A DNA stretch of 64,000 bases, from assembly GCF_025195125.1 (NCBI RefSeq), contig NZ_JAMGSL010000003.1:254337-318336 (forward strand). The letters are read 5' to 3'. The stretch is from Streptomyces sp. Je 1-79 (lineage in GTDB: Bacteria; Actinomycetota; Actinomycetes; Streptomycetales; Streptomycetaceae). Shown piece after piece: positions 7,550-17,182 of the stretch (its first letter is position 1; each line of letters begins with the position of its first letter). Position numbers and translations under genes: made by a program. Under the pieces are notes generated by a model, which was given only the letters and a program-made list of their open reading frames with translations, ran no database searches and was not told where the DNA came from.

Positions 7550-8590
7550 TCAGTGCTCGCTGTCCAGGTGGGCCATCTGGGCCGCCGGGTAACGCTCGCC
7601 GGCCGCCGCGCCCGCGGGGACCGCCCGCTCGATCGCGGCCAGGTCGGCGGCGTCCAGCGTGACGTCCAGGGAGCCGAGGGCCTCCGTGAGCCGGTCCCGG
7701 CGGCGGGCGCCGATCAGCGGCACGATGTCGACGCCCTGGAGGGGCCCCTGGGCGAGGACCCAGGCGATGGCGGTCTGGGCGACCGTCACGCCCTTGGCCT
7801 CGGCGATCGCGCGCAGCTGGTCCACCAGGTCCAGGTTCCGGTGCAGGTTCTCCCCCTGGAAGCGGGGACTCATGCCCCGGAAGTCGCCGGGGGCGAGCTC
7901 GCGGTCACGGGTGAAGTGGCCGCTGATCAGGCCGCGCGAGAGGACGCCGTACGCCGTGACGCCGATGCCCAGCTCGCGGGCGGCCGGGAGGATCTTCTCC
8001 TCGATGGAGCGGGATATCAGGGAGTACTCGATCTGGAGGTCGGCGATCGGGGCGACTGCCGCCGCGCGGCGCAGCGTGTCCGCGCCGACCTCGGAGATGC
8101 CGATGTGGCGGACGTGTCCCGCCTCGACCAGCTCGGCGATCGCGCCGACCGTCTCCTCGATCGGGACGCCGGGGTCGACGCGGGCGATCCGGTAGATGTC
8201 GATGTGGTCGGTGCCGAGGCGCTGGAGGGAGTACGCCGCGAAGTTCTTCACCGCGGCGGGGCGCCCGTCATAGCCGGTGAAGCCGCCCTCGACCGTGCGC
8301 AGGGCGCCGAACTTCACGCTGGTCAGTGCCTGCTCGCGGGCGGCCGCGGGGGCCGTGCGCAGCGCTTCGTTGATCAAGAGCTCGTTGTGCCCCATCCCGT
8401 AGAAGTCGCCCGTGTCGAGGAGCGTGACGCCGGCGTCGAGCGCGGCGTGGATGGTCGCGATCGACTCGGTGCGGTCGCTCTCGCCGTACAGCGCGGACAT
8501 GCCCATGCAACCGAGGCCGATGGCGGAGACCTGGGGGCCGGTGGCGCCGAGGCGGCGGGTGGGGAGGGCGGGGAGGGTTCGGGAGGTCAT
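7550..8590 (-). CDS. Aldo/keto reductase
   Basis: 346 aa from the ATG at 8590, which has AGGAG five nt upstream; a longer open frame to 8830 has no ribosome site and crosses the promoter. NADPH-dependent carbonyl reductase of the AKR superfamily. Visible are the N-terminal RRLGATGPQVSAIGLGCMGM block, catalytic Asp and Tyr (LLDTGDFYGMG), catalytic Lys (SVKFG) and the HIDIYRIARVD strand; the usual catalytic His is not obvious in that strand. Upstream TGACAG and TGTCA half sites match the palindrome of the downstream TetR gene, which suggests induction by a toxic carbonyl compound. Confidence 0.92.
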   Translation of the reverse strand: MTSRTLPALPTRRLGATGPQVSAIGLGCMGMSALYGESDRTESIATIHAALDAGVTLLDTGDFYGMGHNELLINEALRTAPAAAREQALTSVKFGALRTVEGGFTGYDGRPAAVKNFAAYSLQRLGTDHIDIYRIARVDPGVPIEETVGAIAELVEAGHVRHIGISEVGADTLRRAAAVAPIADLQIEYSLISRSIEEKILPAARELGIGVTAYGVLSRGLISGHFTRDRELAPGDFRGMSPRFQGENLHRNLDLVDQLRAIAEAKGVTVAQTAIAWVLAQGPLQGVDIVPLIGARRRDRLTEALGSLDVTLDAADLAAIERAVPAGAAAGERYPAAQMAHLDSEH

Positions 8591-8654
8591 GGGGTCTCCT
8601 CGGGAGGGAGTCGGAGTGACGGGGAGCGGCACGAGACAACTATGGCATGACGGC

Positions 8655-8676
8655 TGACAGATTTCAATCTTTGTCA
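8655..8676. promoter_or_regulatory. TetR-like operator upstream of aldo/keto reductase
   Basis: TGACAGATTTCAATCTTTGTCA has TGACA and TGTCA ends 12 bp apart, 65-86 nt before the reductase start. The half sites are those of the perfect palindrome at 7522-7536, although the spacing differs. Confidence 0.5.
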
Positions 8677-8705
8677 TTCGTATGGGCGGCGCGGAGGAAA
8701 TCGGT

Positions 8706-8733
8706 GTGACCGGGGGCCTGGGCGGGGTAGCGT
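8706..8733 (+). promoter_or_regulatory. Promoter of small-protein transcript
   Basis: GTGACC (8706-8711), a 16-bp spacer and TAGCGT (8728-8733). The predicted start of transcription falls on the ATG at 8741. Confidence 0.5.
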
Positions 8734-8740
8734 CTACGGC

Positions 8741-8770
8741 ATGTCTTCGTTCTTCCAGATCTACGAGTGA
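8741..8770 (+). CDS. Possible 9-residue leader peptide MSSFFQIYE
   Basis: ATG at 8741 opens a 9-codon frame ending in TGA. A -10 element ends 7 nt before it, so the message would be leaderless. Seven nt after the stop, GGCGGGC (8777-8783) and GCCCGCC (8790-8796) can form a hairpin. The next gene starts at 8843. Nothing proves translation; the tight promoter-ATG-stop-hairpin arrangement is the evidence. Confidence 0.35.
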   Translation: MSSFFQIYE

Positions 8771-8842
8771 GAGCGCGGCGGGCCTCGACGCCCGCCCCCG
8801 CCGGACGATCCCCTCACCACTTCTCATCAATGGGAGAACCCC

Positions 8843-9055
8843 ATGGCCAAGGGCCGTAACAACCTGCTCGGCGTCGGCGGACAGCGCAAGAAGCTGTCCC
8901 GCGGCGACCAGCAGGGCGCCGTCCAGAGCAGCAACGCCGACCGCAGGGCCGCCGTCGACCAGAAGCAGGAGCTGCTGAGGAAGATGCGCGAGCGCGCGAC
9001 GGGCGCCGAAGGCGCCGAGACCGCCACCGCCGACACCACGGACGGCCAGGAGTAG
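8843..9055 (+). CDS. Small basic conserved Streptomyces protein (DUF6243-like)
   Basis: 70 aa, ATG with GGAGAA six nt upstream. It starts MAKGRNNLLGVGGQRKKLSR and continues as a charged, probably helical chain rich in Gln, Arg and Lys (DQKQELLRKMRERA), ending acidic. From memory it resembles the DUF6243 family of small actinobacterial proteins, whose function is unknown. It has no membrane segment or signal. Its transcript seems to begin at 8741 with a possible leader peptide and ends at the hairpin 9074-9110. Confidence 0.75.
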   Translation: MAKGRNNLLGVGGQRKKLSRGDQQGAVQSSNADRRAAVDQKQELLRKMRERATGAEGAETATADTTDGQE

Positions 9056-9073
9056 TCACAGCCGGTACGACGA

Positions 9074-9110
9074 CGTGGGCCCGGGTCACCTGCCGTGACC
9101 CGGGCCCACG
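9074..9110 (+). terminator. Terminator after small protein gene
   Basis: A perfect 16-bp stem (9074-9089 with 9095-9110) and a loop CTGCC, 19 nt after the stop codon. Confidence 0.88.
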
Positions 9111-9212
9111 CGCGTCTTCCTCCTGGCTCACCACGCGCGGGCCTGGGCCCACGCACGTCTTCCTCCTGGCTCACCACGCGCGGGCCTGGGCCCACGCACG
9201 TCTTCCTCCTGG
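9105..9212. repeat. 43-bp tandem repeat derived from the terminator arm
   Basis: CGTCTTCCTCCTGG recurs with a 43-bp period (anchor bases at 9114, 9157 and 9200). Each unit carries a further copy of a CCTGGGCCCACGC-type sequence resembling the right arm of the preceding terminator. Two full units and part of a third are present. Confidence 0.85.
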
Positions 9213-9214
9213 GA

Positions 9215-9495
9215 CTAGTTCACGACGCGTGGCAGACGCAGGCTCAGGAGTGCGGTCAGGACCACTGCCCGCACGCCGGCGAGGTCAGGACGGGCGCGGC
9301 CATGCCGGCCAGGAAGAGCCGGCGGCGGCCGATGAGGTCGCCGAGCCGCCCGCCGAGGACGAGCAGCACGGCGTACGCGAGTCCGTAACCGGCGACGACC
9401 CAGCTCCAGCATCGCCGGACCGGCCGACAGTCGTGTTCGATGGTGGGGAGGGCGACGTCGACGGCCCCCTGCACCTGGCGCCACACCGACATGTG
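9215..9495 (-). pseudogene. Remnant of an MFS drug transporter
   Basis: In one minus-strand frame (9256-9492) the sequence VDVALPTIEH, WSWVVAGYGLAYAVLLVLGG and RLGDLIGRRRLFLAGMA is plainly the first two transmembrane segments and the A-motif loop of a DHA2-type transporter. It then breaks off into unrelated sequence, and a short stretch in another frame near 9215 (TALLSLRLPRVVN) looks like a transporter C terminus. About 400 residues are missing. An intact DHA2 transporter follows upstream, so this may be the relic of a duplicated or related gene. Confidence 0.65.
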
Positions 9496-9588
9496 GCTCG
9501 GGCCGACCTCCGGGCCGCCTCCGGTGGCGTACGTACCGCTGGACCAGGAGTCCCGGGCGGGCCTGGACCGGCTTCTGCGGCTCGCGCG

Positions 9589-11037
9589 TCAGGAGGAGGC
9601 GGAGGCCGCTCCCGCCGGCGCCTGAGTCTCCTCCGCCTCCAGCCGTCGCGCCGTCCGCTCGGCCGTCGCCGTCGCCCACTTCCCACTGGTCAGCGCCCCG
9701 ACCAGGAGGACGCAGAGACCGCAGCCGGTCATGATCCAGTAGCCGGCCCTGCTCGCCGCGACGAAGTCGTCCGTACGGGACAGCGTGCCGACCCCGGCGG
9801 CCAGGACGGCGCCCACGACGGCGACGCCGAGCGTCTGGCCGATCTGCCGGCTGGTGGACGCCACGGCCGACGCCACCCCGGCCTGGGAGCGGGGCATGCC
9901 CGAGACGGCGGTGTTCGTGATCGGCGCGTTCACCATGCCGAAGCCGACCCCGAAGACCACGTACCCGGCGAAGAGCATCGGATCGTGCGTCTCGGCCTCG
10001 AAGGCGGCGAAGGGCAGGCAGCCGGCCGCCATCGCCGTTCCCGCGATCAGCAGGGGCAGGCGCGGCCCGCGGGCCCCGACGAGCCGCCCGGAGAGCGGGG
10101 CGAAGACCAGGGTCATGGACGCCATCGGCAGCATGTACAGGCCCGCGTCCAGGGCGGAGAGCCCCCGCACGTTCTGGAGGTACAGCGTGTTCAGGAAGAG
10201 GAAGCCGCCGAGGGCGGCGAACGCGCAGACGGCGATGATCGTGGCGCCGCTGAACGGAGCGCTCCGGAAGAACCGCAGGTCGATCAGGGGCTCCCGGCGC
10301 CTGGGTTCGTACAGCAGCAGCCCGGCGAGCGAGGCCAGCGCGACGCCGGCGAAGGGGAGGCTGCTCTCGATGATCGCGTACGTGAGCGAGCCGAGGAACG
10401 CGGCGACCAGCAGCTGGCCGACCGGGTCGGAGCGGCGGGGCCTGGGCGCCTTGGACTCGGGGACGTAGCGCAGGGTCAGCAGCAGCGCGGCGAGGCCGAC
10501 CGGCAGGTTGATCCAGAACACGGCGCGCCAGCCCACCGAGTCGACGAGCAGTCCGCCGACCACCGGGCCGGCCGCCATGGAGACGCCGACCACCCCGCCC
10601 CAGAGCCCGATGGCCCTGGCGCGTTCGGCGGGCTCGGTGAAGGTGTTGGTGATGATCGACATGGCGACGGGGTTCAGCATCGAGCCGCCGACCGCCTGGA
10701 TCATCCGGAAGGCCACCAGCGTCTCCAGGCTGGGCGCGAGCGAGCAGAGGAGCGAGCCGAGGGTGAAGACGACCAGCCCGGCCACGAAGACCTTCCGGCG
10801 GCCGATCCGGTCGGCGGTGGAGCCGGCGAACATCAGCAGGGAGGCCAGGACCAGGGTGTAGGCGTCGATGGTCCACTGCAGGCCGGAGACGGAGGCGTGC
10901 AGGTCGCGCTGCATGGCGGGGAGCGCGACGTTCAGCACGGTGTTGTCCAGGCTGACGATCAGCAGGCTCATGCAGCAGATCGCGAGGACGACCCGCTTCC
11001 GGTCCCGGCTGAGCGGCGCGGATGTGAGCTCGGGCAT
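9589..11037 (-). CDS. MFS transporter, DHA2 (14-TM) drug efflux family
   Basis: 482 aa, ATG at 11037. It begins with the SLLIVSLDNTVLNVALPAMQ motif of the DHA2 family and has ADRIGRRKVFVAGL (motif A) and a motif-C-like GGVVGVSMAAGPVVGGLLVD segment. About 14 hydrophobic segments can be counted. These are proton-driven exporters of drugs or toxic compounds. The C-terminal 30 residues are hydrophilic. No regulator is adjacent; a MITE-like element lies in the upstream intergenic region and a decayed homologue lies downstream. Confidence 0.92.
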   Translation of the reverse strand: MPELTSAPLSRDRKRVVLAICCMSLLIVSLDNTVLNVALPAMQRDLHASVSGLQWTIDAYTLVLASLLMFAGSTADRIGRRKVFVAGLVVFTLGSLLCSLAPSLETLVAFRMIQAVGGSMLNPVAMSIITNTFTEPAERARAIGLWGGVVGVSMAAGPVVGGLLVDSVGWRAVFWINLPVGLAALLLTLRYVPESKAPRPRRSDPVGQLLVAAFLGSLTYAIIESSLPFAGVALASLAGLLLYEPRRREPLIDLRFFRSAPFSGATIIAVCAFAALGGFLFLNTLYLQNVRGLSALDAGLYMLPMASMTLVFAPLSGRLVGARGPRLPLLIAGTAMAAGCLPFAAFEAETHDPMLFAGYVVFGVGFGMVNAPITNTAVSGMPRSQAGVASAVASTSRQIGQTLGVAVVGAVLAAGVGTLSRTDDFVAASRAGYWIMTGCGLCVLLVGALTSGKWATATAERTARRLEAEETQAPAGAASASS

Positions 11038-11059
11038 GTCCGGATCGTACGGCTGCCGA

Positions 11060-11281
11060 GGGGGTGTCTTGTGGATCAGGACTGATCAGGGAGCGGCGTC
11101 TGGTGCGTGCGATCGCAAGGCGGAGGATGGGGGTCCCCCCGCCGAAGGCAGGGGGAGAGTCGACGCGGGGCGTCGGCGACTGACGACAACGCGGCGTGGG
11201 GGCACCTCCCGTGCCCGAAGGGCTACGGGGGAGGGCGTGCCAGGCGTCGCGAGCCCGGCCTGATCCACAAGAGACCCCCTA
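11060..11281. mobile_element. MITE-like element, about 222 bp
   Basis: The terminal inverted repeats are GGGGGTGTCTTGTGGATCA (from 11060) and its complement ending at about 11280, matching at 20 of 21 positions. The interior has no coding capacity but contains further self-complementary blocks (GGGGGTCCCCCCG; CACCTCCCGTGCCCGAAGGG). The same terminal sequence returns at 58190-58242. Non-autonomous elements of this kind are probably moved by an IS transposase elsewhere in the genome. The right end abuts the dus promoter region. Confidence 0.72.
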
Positions 11282-11311
11282 AGGAGTGGCGCAGTGCGCG
11301 ACAATGGCTGA

Positions 11312-12472
11312 ATGACCGTGTTCTCCCCTCTCGCCATCGGGCCGCACATCGTGCAGCCCCCGGTGGTGCTCGCGCCGATGGCCGGCATCACCAACGCCCC
11401 CTTCCGCACCCTCTGCCGTGAGTACTCCGGCGGCAAGGGCCTCTTCGTGAGCGAGATGATCACGACGCGGGCGCTGGTCGAGCGCAACGAGAAGACCATG
11501 CAGCTCATCCGCTTCGACGAGAGCGAGAAGCCGCGGTCGATCCAGCTGTACGGCGTCGACCCCGTCACTGTCGGCAAGGCCGTCCGGATGATCGTGGACG
11601 AGGACCTGGCCGACCACATCGACCTGAACTTCGGCTGCCCGGTCCCGAAGGTGACCCGCAAGGGCGGCGGCTCGGCCCTCCCGTACAAGCGGCCGCTGCT
11701 GCGCGCGATCCTGCACGAGGCCGTGACGAACGCGGGCGCCCTGCCGGTCACGATGAAGATGCGCAAGGGCATCGACGACGACCACATCACCTACCTGGAC
11801 GCGGGCCGGATCGCGGTCGAGGAGGGCGTCACGGCGATCGCCCTGCACGGCCGGACGGCGGCGCAGCACTACGGAGGCACCGCTGACTGGGACGCCATCG
11901 CGCGGCTCAAGGAGCACGTGCCGGAGATCCCGGTGCTCGGCAACGGCGACATCTGGTCCGCGGACGACGCGCTGCGGATGATGCGCGAGACCGGCTGCGA
12001 CGGTGTCGTCGTGGGGCGCGGCTGCCTGGGGCGGCCGTGGCTCTTCGCCGACCTGGTGGCGGGCTTCGAGGGCACGGGCGCCGGGGGCGAGACCCCTGAC
12101 GGGTACCTCGCCCAGCCGGGGCTGCGCGAGGTCGCGGACGCGATGGTGCGGCACGCCCGGCTGCTCGGCGAGTGGCTCGGGGACGAGTCGCGCGGTGTCA
12201 TCGACTTCCGCAAGCACGTGGCCTGGTACCTGAAGGGCTTCTCGGTCGGTTCCGAGATGCGCAAGAAGCTGGCGATCACCTCGTCCCTGGACGAGCTGAG
12301 CGCTCAGTTGAGCGAGCTGGACCTGGACCAGACGTGGCCGACGGGCGCGGACGGTCCCCGGGGCCGTACGGCGGGCAACAACCGAGTGGTGCTGCCGGAC
12401 GGCTGGTTGAAGGACCCGTACGACTGTGCGGGCGTCGGCGAGGAGGCCGAGTCGGACACGTCCGGGGGGTGA
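11312..12472 (+). CDS. dusB: tRNA-dihydrouridine synthase (DusB-like)
   Basis: 386 aa. An FMN-dependent TIM barrel that reduces uridines in the tRNA D-loop. Motifs: VVLAPMAGITNAPFR at the N terminus, DLNFGCPVPKVTRKGGGSAL with the catalytic Cys, MKMRKGI, ALHGRTAAQHYGG and VLGNGDIWS. The C-terminal helical tRNA-binding domain is present. The ATG at 11312 has no ribosome site, but GACAAT (11300-11305) ends 6 nt before it, so transcription may start at the ATG. The -35 position falls at the edge of the MITE-like element. Confidence 0.93.
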   Translation: MTVFSPLAIGPHIVQPPVVLAPMAGITNAPFRTLCREYSGGKGLFVSEMITTRALVERNEKTMQLIRFDESEKPRSIQLYGVDPVTVGKAVRMIVDEDLADHIDLNFGCPVPKVTRKGGGSALPYKRPLLRAILHEAVTNAGALPVTMKMRKGIDDDHITYLDAGRIAVEEGVTAIALHGRTAAQHYGGTADWDAIARLKEHVPEIPVLGNGDIWSADDALRMMRETGCDGVVVGRGCLGRPWLFADLVAGFEGTGAGGETPDGYLAQPGLREVADAMVRHARLLGEWLGDESRGVIDFRKHVAWYLKGFSVGSEMRKKLAITSSLDELSAQLSELDLDQTWPTGADGPRGRTAGNNRVVLPDGWLKDPYDCAGVGEEAESDTSGG

Positions 12473-12540
12473 ACCCGGCCGTCCGGATCGTGGGAATCAC
12501 GCCGTTCGTACGGCGTGATCCTCGCCACCCTTGATAGGGG

Positions 12541-12740
12541 TGGTGCTCAGATGAGCAGATTACGAGGCGTTGTACTTATGGAGGGGTGGCACTGGGTGCC
12601 ACCCCTCTTGCGTTCAAGAGTTGAACGCAGATGCTCAAGAAGCCGCTCAGGTGAGCGGGTAACCCCGAGTTTGAGTCAAGCGGACTTCGGAGCCTGAAAG
12701 CGGAAGCTACTCATCAGTTACTTTCGATGCGCTGGCGGAC
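12541..12740 (+). other. Highly structured intergenic region upstream of ppdK, possible ncRNA or leader
   Basis: The 376-bp gap between dus and ppdK has no convincing gene but several perfect inverted repeats: TGCTCAGATGAGCA (12544-12557), a GAGGGGTGGCA stem (12581-12607), CGTTCAA-GAG-TTGAACG (12611-12627) and CCGCTCAGGTGAGCGG (12643-12658). The GCTCA/TGAGC core appears twice in palindromic form. It is less GC-rich than its surroundings. It may be the 5' leader of ppdK, a small RNA, or an array of protein-binding sites. Confidence 0.45.
12581..12607 (+). terminator. Hairpin, likely terminator
   Basis: A perfect 11-bp stem (12581-12591 with 12597-12607) with loop CTGGG, followed by TT. It lies 109 nt after the dus stop, so it ends either the dus message or a small RNA. 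Confidence 0.6.
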
Positions 12741-12848
12741 GGGTGGTTAAGACCATGTGACCGGCAGGCATACCTCCACAGGGGCCTTCGATCTGGGTAT
12801 GTTCCTCGCCGTCAGGGCAGCCACCGAGTCCTCGAGGAGTCGAGACAC

Positions 12849-15560
<2,712 letters not shown>

Positions 15561-15680
15561 GCCCTCGGGCTCGGCGCTGCTGGACGGCCGCTGACCGGAC
15601 GTTCAGTAGCAAAGGTCACCGGAGTCGCCGCTCGTCCCCGACCCTCAACCGATGGGCGGCGGCTCCGGGTCGCAAGAGAG

Positions 15681-15717
15681 ACGGGGCGGACACCTTGTGC
15701 GGAGGTGTCCGCCCCGT
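15681..15717 (+). terminator. Terminator after ppdK
   Basis: A perfect 15-bp stem (15681-15695 with 15703-15717) and a 7-nt loop, starting 121 nt after the stop codon. Confidence 0.85.
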
Positions 15718-15720
15718 CGT

Positions 15721-16080
15721 ATTTCGTCCACCCAGGCGCGGCCCCAGGATGTTCGCCCGATGTGAGTTTGTGTTCAATCGAGGCCGATTGAATTATTGGG
15801 CGTTGAACTTTCCGCATTGAACTTTCCACGATTGGTCCCGCAAAGAACGGGACGGGCGCGACCCCCGGATCCCCACCCGGTGGCCGCGCCCATTACCCAT
15901 GCCGGGCAGGTGAGCCGCAACCCTCGCCGACCGCCGCCGGACGCGCAAAGCCCCCCACGGTCTTCGCCACGCCACCTCGGTCCTGAAGGTTTCCTGCCCG
16001 ACCCCCACAGCTTTTCCGTTTGCCCCCCGTCACCGCGATGCTTTTCAAGTGTGGCTGAAACACCCTGGTAACGTGCTGTG
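15721..16080. other. Intergenic region with short inverted and direct repeats
   Basis: No gene is seen. TTCAATCG (15773-15780) and CGATTGAA (15785-15792) form an 8-bp inverted repeat. TTGAACTTTCC occurs twice, at 15803-15813 and 15817-15827, 14 bp apart. A TAACGT hexamer at 16069-16074 may be the -10 of the following gene. The rest shows nothing recognisable. Confidence 0.5.
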
Positions 16081-16135
16081 ATGATGTGCATACTCAACGA
16101 CGGGGGTGGTTGCGAGTGCACAGTTGGGGGTTCCA

Positions 16136-17182
16136 ATGCTGCGGATTCATTTCACCGCGAGCGACGTGGCAGGGGTGCGGATGGCGGCCCGGCCGAACGT
16201 TCTGTGGGAAACGATTCTCAGCTTTCACCGGCTTAGAGACCGGCGGGGGTCGGTCGTCTACGGAGAATGGCGTTCGGACACGCGCCCCCGGATCAACGGG
16301 GAGACCCGGCTGCTCGCCGCGCTTGTCCCGAGTCGCGGTTACTTCCCCGACTTCCTGACCCCTCCCGAGGGCCTCCACGGCCTCGACGAGGCCCTCCAGG
16401 CGGTCCGCGCGACCCCCGAGAGGCGGCTCAGGTCCGAGCTGGCCCTGCTCGGCGCCGACCGGGCCGGCGGCCCTACGGTGCCGCACTCGCTGCGCGCGCT
16501 CGCCGAGGGCGGTGAAGAACCGTTCAGCCGGCTCATCGGGACCCTGCGCAGCTACCACCGGGCCGCGATCGAGCCGTACTGGCCCCAGATCCGCGCCCGG
16601 GTCGAGGCCGACCGGGCGCTGCGCGGCCGGGCTCTGCTCGACGGGGGCGCCGAGGAGCTCCTCGCCTCGCTGCCGCCGATGTTCCGCTGGCGCTCGCCCG
16701 TCCTGGAGGCCGACTATCCCGTCGCGCGCGACCTCCACCTCGACGGCAGGGGCCTGCTGCTCCAGCCCTCGTACTTCTGTCGCGGCACACCGGTCGTCCT
16801 GCGCGACCCGGCGCTGCCGCCGGTGCTCGTCTACCCGACGACGCACTGCGAGGCGCCGACCGTGCACCCGCCGGGCGGATCCTCGCTCGCCAAGCTCGTC
16901 GGCAACACGCGCTCGGCGGTCCTGCACGCGATCGGCGACGGCGGCACCACGAGCGAACTCGCCCGGAGGGCAGGGGTGTCGCTCGCCTCGGCCAGCCAGC
17001 ACGCCGGTGTCCTGCGCGAGGCGGGGCTCGTCGCCACTCTGCGGCACGGCAACGCCGTCCTGCACACCCTGACGCCGTTGGGCGCCGCCCTGCTGGGCGG
17101 CGCCCGGAGAAGGGTCGCGGGGGCCGTGTCGGCGGCCCCCGCGGAGCGCCACTACGCCCGGAACGGGCCCGTCACCTCGTAG
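16136..17182 (+). CDS. ArsR-like winged-helix regulator (DUF5937 type)
   Basis: 348 aa from the ATG at 16136, preceded by GGGGG five nt upstream; it starts MLRIHFTASDVAGVRMA. The long N-terminal part fits the DUF5937 family, usual in Streptomyces regulators. Residues from about 255 form an ArsR winged helix (TRSAVLHAIGDGGTTSELAR, RAGVSLASASQHAGVLREAG). The effector is unknown. A -10-like TAACGT lies 61 nt before the start; a short frame at 16081 in the leader could be translated. Its last 31 bases overlap the end of the convergent PhoX-like gene. Confidence 0.82.
   Translation: MLRIHFTASDVAGVRMAARPNVLWETILSFHRLRDRRGSVVYGEWRSDTRPRINGETRLLAALVPSRGYFPDFLTPPEGLHGLDEALQAVRATPERRLRSELALLGADRAGGPTVPHSLRALAEGGEEPFSRLIGTLRSYHRAAIEPYWPQIRARVEADRALRGRALLDGGAEELLASLPPMFRWRSPVLEADYPVARDLHLDGRGLLLQPSYFCRGTPVVLRDPALPPVLVYPTTHCEAPTVHPPGGSSLAKLVGNTRSAVLHAIGDGGTTSELARRAGVSLASASQHAGVLREAGLVATLRHGNAVLHTLTPLGAALLGGARRRVAGAVSAAPAERHYARNGPVTS

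Noticed and set aside
8591..8830. Extended N terminus of the aldo/keto reductase
   Set aside because: The family starts at the internal ATG 8590, which has AGGAG; the extension covers the operator and promoter.
11086..11790. Minus-strand open frame across dus and the MITE-like element
   Set aside because: It is antisense to dus, has no ribosome site, and its C-terminal part is translation of the repeat element.
12515..12697. 60-codon open frame in the ppdK leader
   Set aside because: Codon use is unlike its neighbours and the frame crosses several perfect hairpins; no ribosome site.
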